Assembly (NCBI RefSeq): GCF_000738735.6
Contig: NC_046339.1
Location: 21,193,714-21,257,713, forward strand
Source of the DNA: Corvus cornix cornix
Taxonomy: Eukaryota; Chordata; Aves; Passeriformes; Corvidae
Reading direction: 5' to 3'
DNA: 64,000 nt
The notes under the pieces: model-generated
The model's database searches: none
What the model was told of the DNA's origin: nothing
Seen by the model: the letters and a program-made list of their open reading frames with translations, nothing else
Position numbers and translations under genes: made by a program
Part shown: one piece after another, positions 61,301-64,000 of the stretch
Layout of the letters: each line of letters begins with the position of its first letter
How positions within the stretch are numbered: position 1 is the first letter of the stretch

Positions 61301-62185
61301 GCTGTCTTTTTAGCTTCTCTCTATTCCAGCTTTAACTAGCTGTCTGTTAACACTGCTTTGGGGGACACTATTGTGTTTGTAACATCTCAGCACTACATTG
61401 CCCTGATGCTCAGTCTAAGTTTACTTCTGCTGGTTTCCATCATTCTTTACTTCCTTAAAAGACCTGCTATTCCTTCTCAGCTATTCTTGCCTCTCCCATG
61501 GGCCAGCCCAGTTTCCATCTGGGATGTACTGTAAGAAAGCAGCTCATGGGGTCTCACCTGCATTTTATTGATCACTCTTTCAGCGCTGGTTTGGTGAGTT
61601 GTGACATGGGAGCAGAAACCTATCAAGAGGCTGTTCTGATTAGGTGGCATTATGGCACAAGATGCCACTCTGAGCAGGGGTGAGCTAGTGAAGATACATG
61701 CTACCACTCTTGCTCTATTTCTGCCTTGAATAAATAGTACAGGGGCAGTTCACTGACAGCTATTTCGTATTGTGCTATGTGATTAACTGCAAACCACTCT
61801 GCTGGCCTCTGCCCCTATTTATATAGAGCAAAGCAAACTGCTAAGAGCACTCTTTGATTATTATGGTTCTGAAAATGAGTGTGTGAGGGAGTGCTACATC
61901 CTGTAACTGCTGGCTTTTAGGTACTACCATGTTTTTGTCATCAGACTCACTGGCAGGCACAGCTTTAGTCAAAGCCTTCCTGCCATGACAGCTCTTAGCT
62001 CTGTCCCTTGGAGAGGGAATATTCTTCAGCCATCAGCACAATCCTGCTGTCATGTTTAGGAGCAGGAAGCCCACAACACAGCTGAAACTCCAGGAGCTGT
62101 GCTTAGTTCCTGGCAAAATGCTTCAAAAGGGAGGTAGACATTTATCCTGCTATTTTCAATGGGTGTTTAAGTATATGTATGTGTG

Positions 62186-62206
62186 TATATATATATATAT
62201 ATATAT
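62186..62206. repeat. (TA)n microsatellite
   Basis: About ten TA units, flanked by TG/TATG steps. Confidence 0.9.
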
Positions 62207-63351
62207 GTATGCATGCTCAAAATATCAGTGTAAGGGACTCTCTTCCCTAGCTAAAATCTATGCCATTCTGGTCTGACATGGGAGAAGTTGTGCATTGCAT
62301 CACTTGAATATAAAAGTGCTGCTTCAAGCACTGCAGTCTCTGATTTGAATCAGAACCAGACTGCTGGTGACCACAAGCTTTGCAGTGTAAAGGCTGTTCA
62401 TCTGTGCCCAGTATGTGCTCTGATTTATTGACCCCACTCCAGTTCCTAGCAGACAGCTTCCCACATCACACAAGTGCCCAGCTGGAGGTGTTACTGGGAG
62501 CCTCACATGGGAAGTCTGGGAATGGAAGAACCTGGAAACTCAGAAGCTTCTGGGCTTCAGAAGCAGACCCTTTGGATCAAAGTTAAAGCAGAGCATTGCA
62601 GAGAGTTCTGAATTGACACTGACTATGTTTTTTGTGCCCCAGGTATCAGTAACATTGCTGCTAACATGCTGCCAGTGCAGATTTAAAGGGAAGATATTTT
62701 TAAAAGCAGTGACTAACATGTCAGATTTCACTAATCAAAAACTTTATTGTATGCCTAATATCATTCCTGCCGGTTTCTCAAGCAGGACTCGTGCCAGTCC
62801 TGGGTAACCTGAGTCAGGCTCCCATCTGGAGGCCCTTCCTACGCCCACCCCGGGGAGGGGAGAGGGAAGATGGTGTTTTGTGTTCCCCTTTGGGCTGGAC
62901 CCTGGAGGCTCTGTAGCAGCTCCTCAGTGCCAGGAGAGGGGCCACTGAACTCAAACTCAATTTATCAGTCTCTCAGTGGTGGAGTGTTTTATGGTCAAAA
63001 ATTAGTTGTTTGGCCTTTTGTAAATTCCTCTATGGTCAGGTTTTCCATGTTGGGTAGCCAGCCTTGTTTTCCAAACATGCATACAGCAAATGGCCCTTCT
63101 CTGTGTAATCACAGTGCTGTGGCTTCTCCTCAGGAGCTTGGTGCTCCTAGACTCCCAGCAGTGAGGACCTGGGGCCAATGGGGATAGTCTTTAAGTGGAG
63201 CGGGACTTAGTACAGAAAGCGTCCATGATTCCACACAGAGAGTGGAGGAAAAGCAGCCCAGCCCTTTCCACTTCATCTTTTCATCGTCAGCAAAACTAAT
63301 TCCAGACCCCTGATAGAAAAGTCTCAACCCTTTGTTCATCCTTCCCTTTTA

Positions 63352-63364
63352 TTTTTTTTTTTTT
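63352..63364. repeat. Poly-T tract
   Basis: A run of 13 T. It could be the end of a minus-strand retroposed copy, but the upstream flank shows nothing recognisable. Confidence 0.85.
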
Positions 63365-64000
63365 AAGCAAATCTTAAGACACATGCAGGCACCCACACAC
63401 ATGCATGGAGCTAGATTTCAAGTCCTAACAGGAAATGTGTAATCTGCTTGAAGATTAAAGTGCCAAGTGCTTCTCTTAAGATTGGGAACCTGACACGGAT
63501 GTGATTATGAATTAGAGATTGCTTTGTGGTATCAGTGAGGGGGAAAAATGAATGGGAAAATAGAAGGGTACAGACTTGTTGAGTTCTGCAACCATCTTCA
63601 AAAAGATATGGGGAGCCTGGAGGTTTTGAATGTTAGGGAATATGTGGAAGTTAAGCCACAGTGTTACAAGAATATATTTTTACTTTTGTTAAGCTTCTGT
63701 GATAGGAGAAAAATACTAATTTTTGACAAAATGTTGCAGAGTAGGTGTCTGAATATGTGTCCTCAACACTAAAGGTTACAGGTGTACTGTATAAGTCTTC
63801 AGAGAGAAATTCCTTAGTGCTGTATCTTGGTGGGAAAAATGAATCGTCCCTGCTCTCAGAGCAGGAGTAGCAAGGGAAGAAATCTACATCCTACTAAAGG
63901 CAGAACTGTGGCTTTTTGAGGAACAGAGCATAGTACCTGCCAGATTATCCAAAGTTTACTCCTAGTGCCAGAAGAAATTAAAAATAAATATTGTCAAAAA

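Larger units (their letters stand above)
8545..64000 (+). other. GPC1: GPC1 intron 1 (5' part, continues past the window)
   Basis: After the exon-1 donor I found no sequence encoding the next glypican segments: no EHLRICPQ / CCTSEMEE type exon 2, and no YTQN / FWARLLERLF type exon 3. The whole remaining window is therefore read as intron 1. It carries scattered CR1 and MIR-like fragments, simple repeats, a CTCF-like site and several AT-rich candidate enhancers. Other genes nested in it cannot be excluded (see the minus-strand candidates at 52.8-58.4 kb). A short exon 2 missed by eye is possible, but a missed 400-base exon 3 is unlikely. Confidence 0.75.
58395..64000. other. Intronic sequence, no gene recognised
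   Basis: It contains the TA repeat at 62.19 kb and the poly-T at 63.35 kb. I found no GPC1 exon, repeat family or RNA gene up to the window end. Confidence 0.45.

Noticed and set aside
8545..64000. miR-149 hairpin, which lies in GPC1 intron 1 in human
   Set aside because: I searched for the mature sequence beginning TCTGGCTCC and found only partial seed-like matches without a hairpin.

Overview
The window is nuclear DNA of an amniote, most likely a bird. It carries several degenerate CR1 LINE fragments, most of them 3'-end pieces that end in the characteristic tail (a 'ttggactagatgat' type motif followed by 'tccaac' and a 'ctatgat'-like end). It also has a few old MIR/CORE-type SINE remnants and very sparse repeats overall. 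I saw no Alu, B1 or L1 sequence and no prokaryotic gene organisation. Nearly every open reading frame of 60-190 codons looks like chance, except as noted.

One gene can be named. A CpG island at about 7.6-8.7 kb is the promoter and first exon of glypican-1 (GPC1) on the + strand. The exon-1 coding part is 8388-8544. It encodes a signal peptide and the start of the glypican core (RSCAEVRQLYGAKGFSL), and it ends in a clean GTGAGT donor in phase 1. I could not find exon 2 or any later GPC1 exon, so everything from 8545 to 64000 is read as GPC1 intron 1, which would be at least 55 kb. That is the basis of the layout: 1 to about 7.5 kb is the upstream flank, 7.6-8.7 kb the promoter and exon 1, and 8.5-64 kb the intron.

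The upstream flank holds an old SINE (about 5.36-5.50 kb), a C-tract at 6.47 kb, and a minus-strand reading frame at 6112-6342. That frame has a signal-peptide-like start, two N-glycosylation sequons and a CAG|GTAACA donor, and could be the first coding exon of an unrecognised gene running away from GPC1. The intron contains CR1 and MIR-like fragments, three dinucleotide repeats, and a small GC-rich patch at 13.3-13.5 kb with a near-consensus CTCF motif. It also has several AT-rich, homeodomain-motif-rich stretches that look like intronic enhancers.

At 52.8-58.4 kb there is a loose cluster of minus-strand open segments. The best, 53337-53552, is a phase 0-0 open segment with a very good acceptor and donor. 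This might be a nested antisense transcript, but I could not recognise a protein family, so it is an inference to be tested with RNA data. No rRNA, tRNA, CRISPR, viral gene or intact transposon ORF was found. Family assignments of repeats come from memory of consensus sequences, and their boundaries are approximate.
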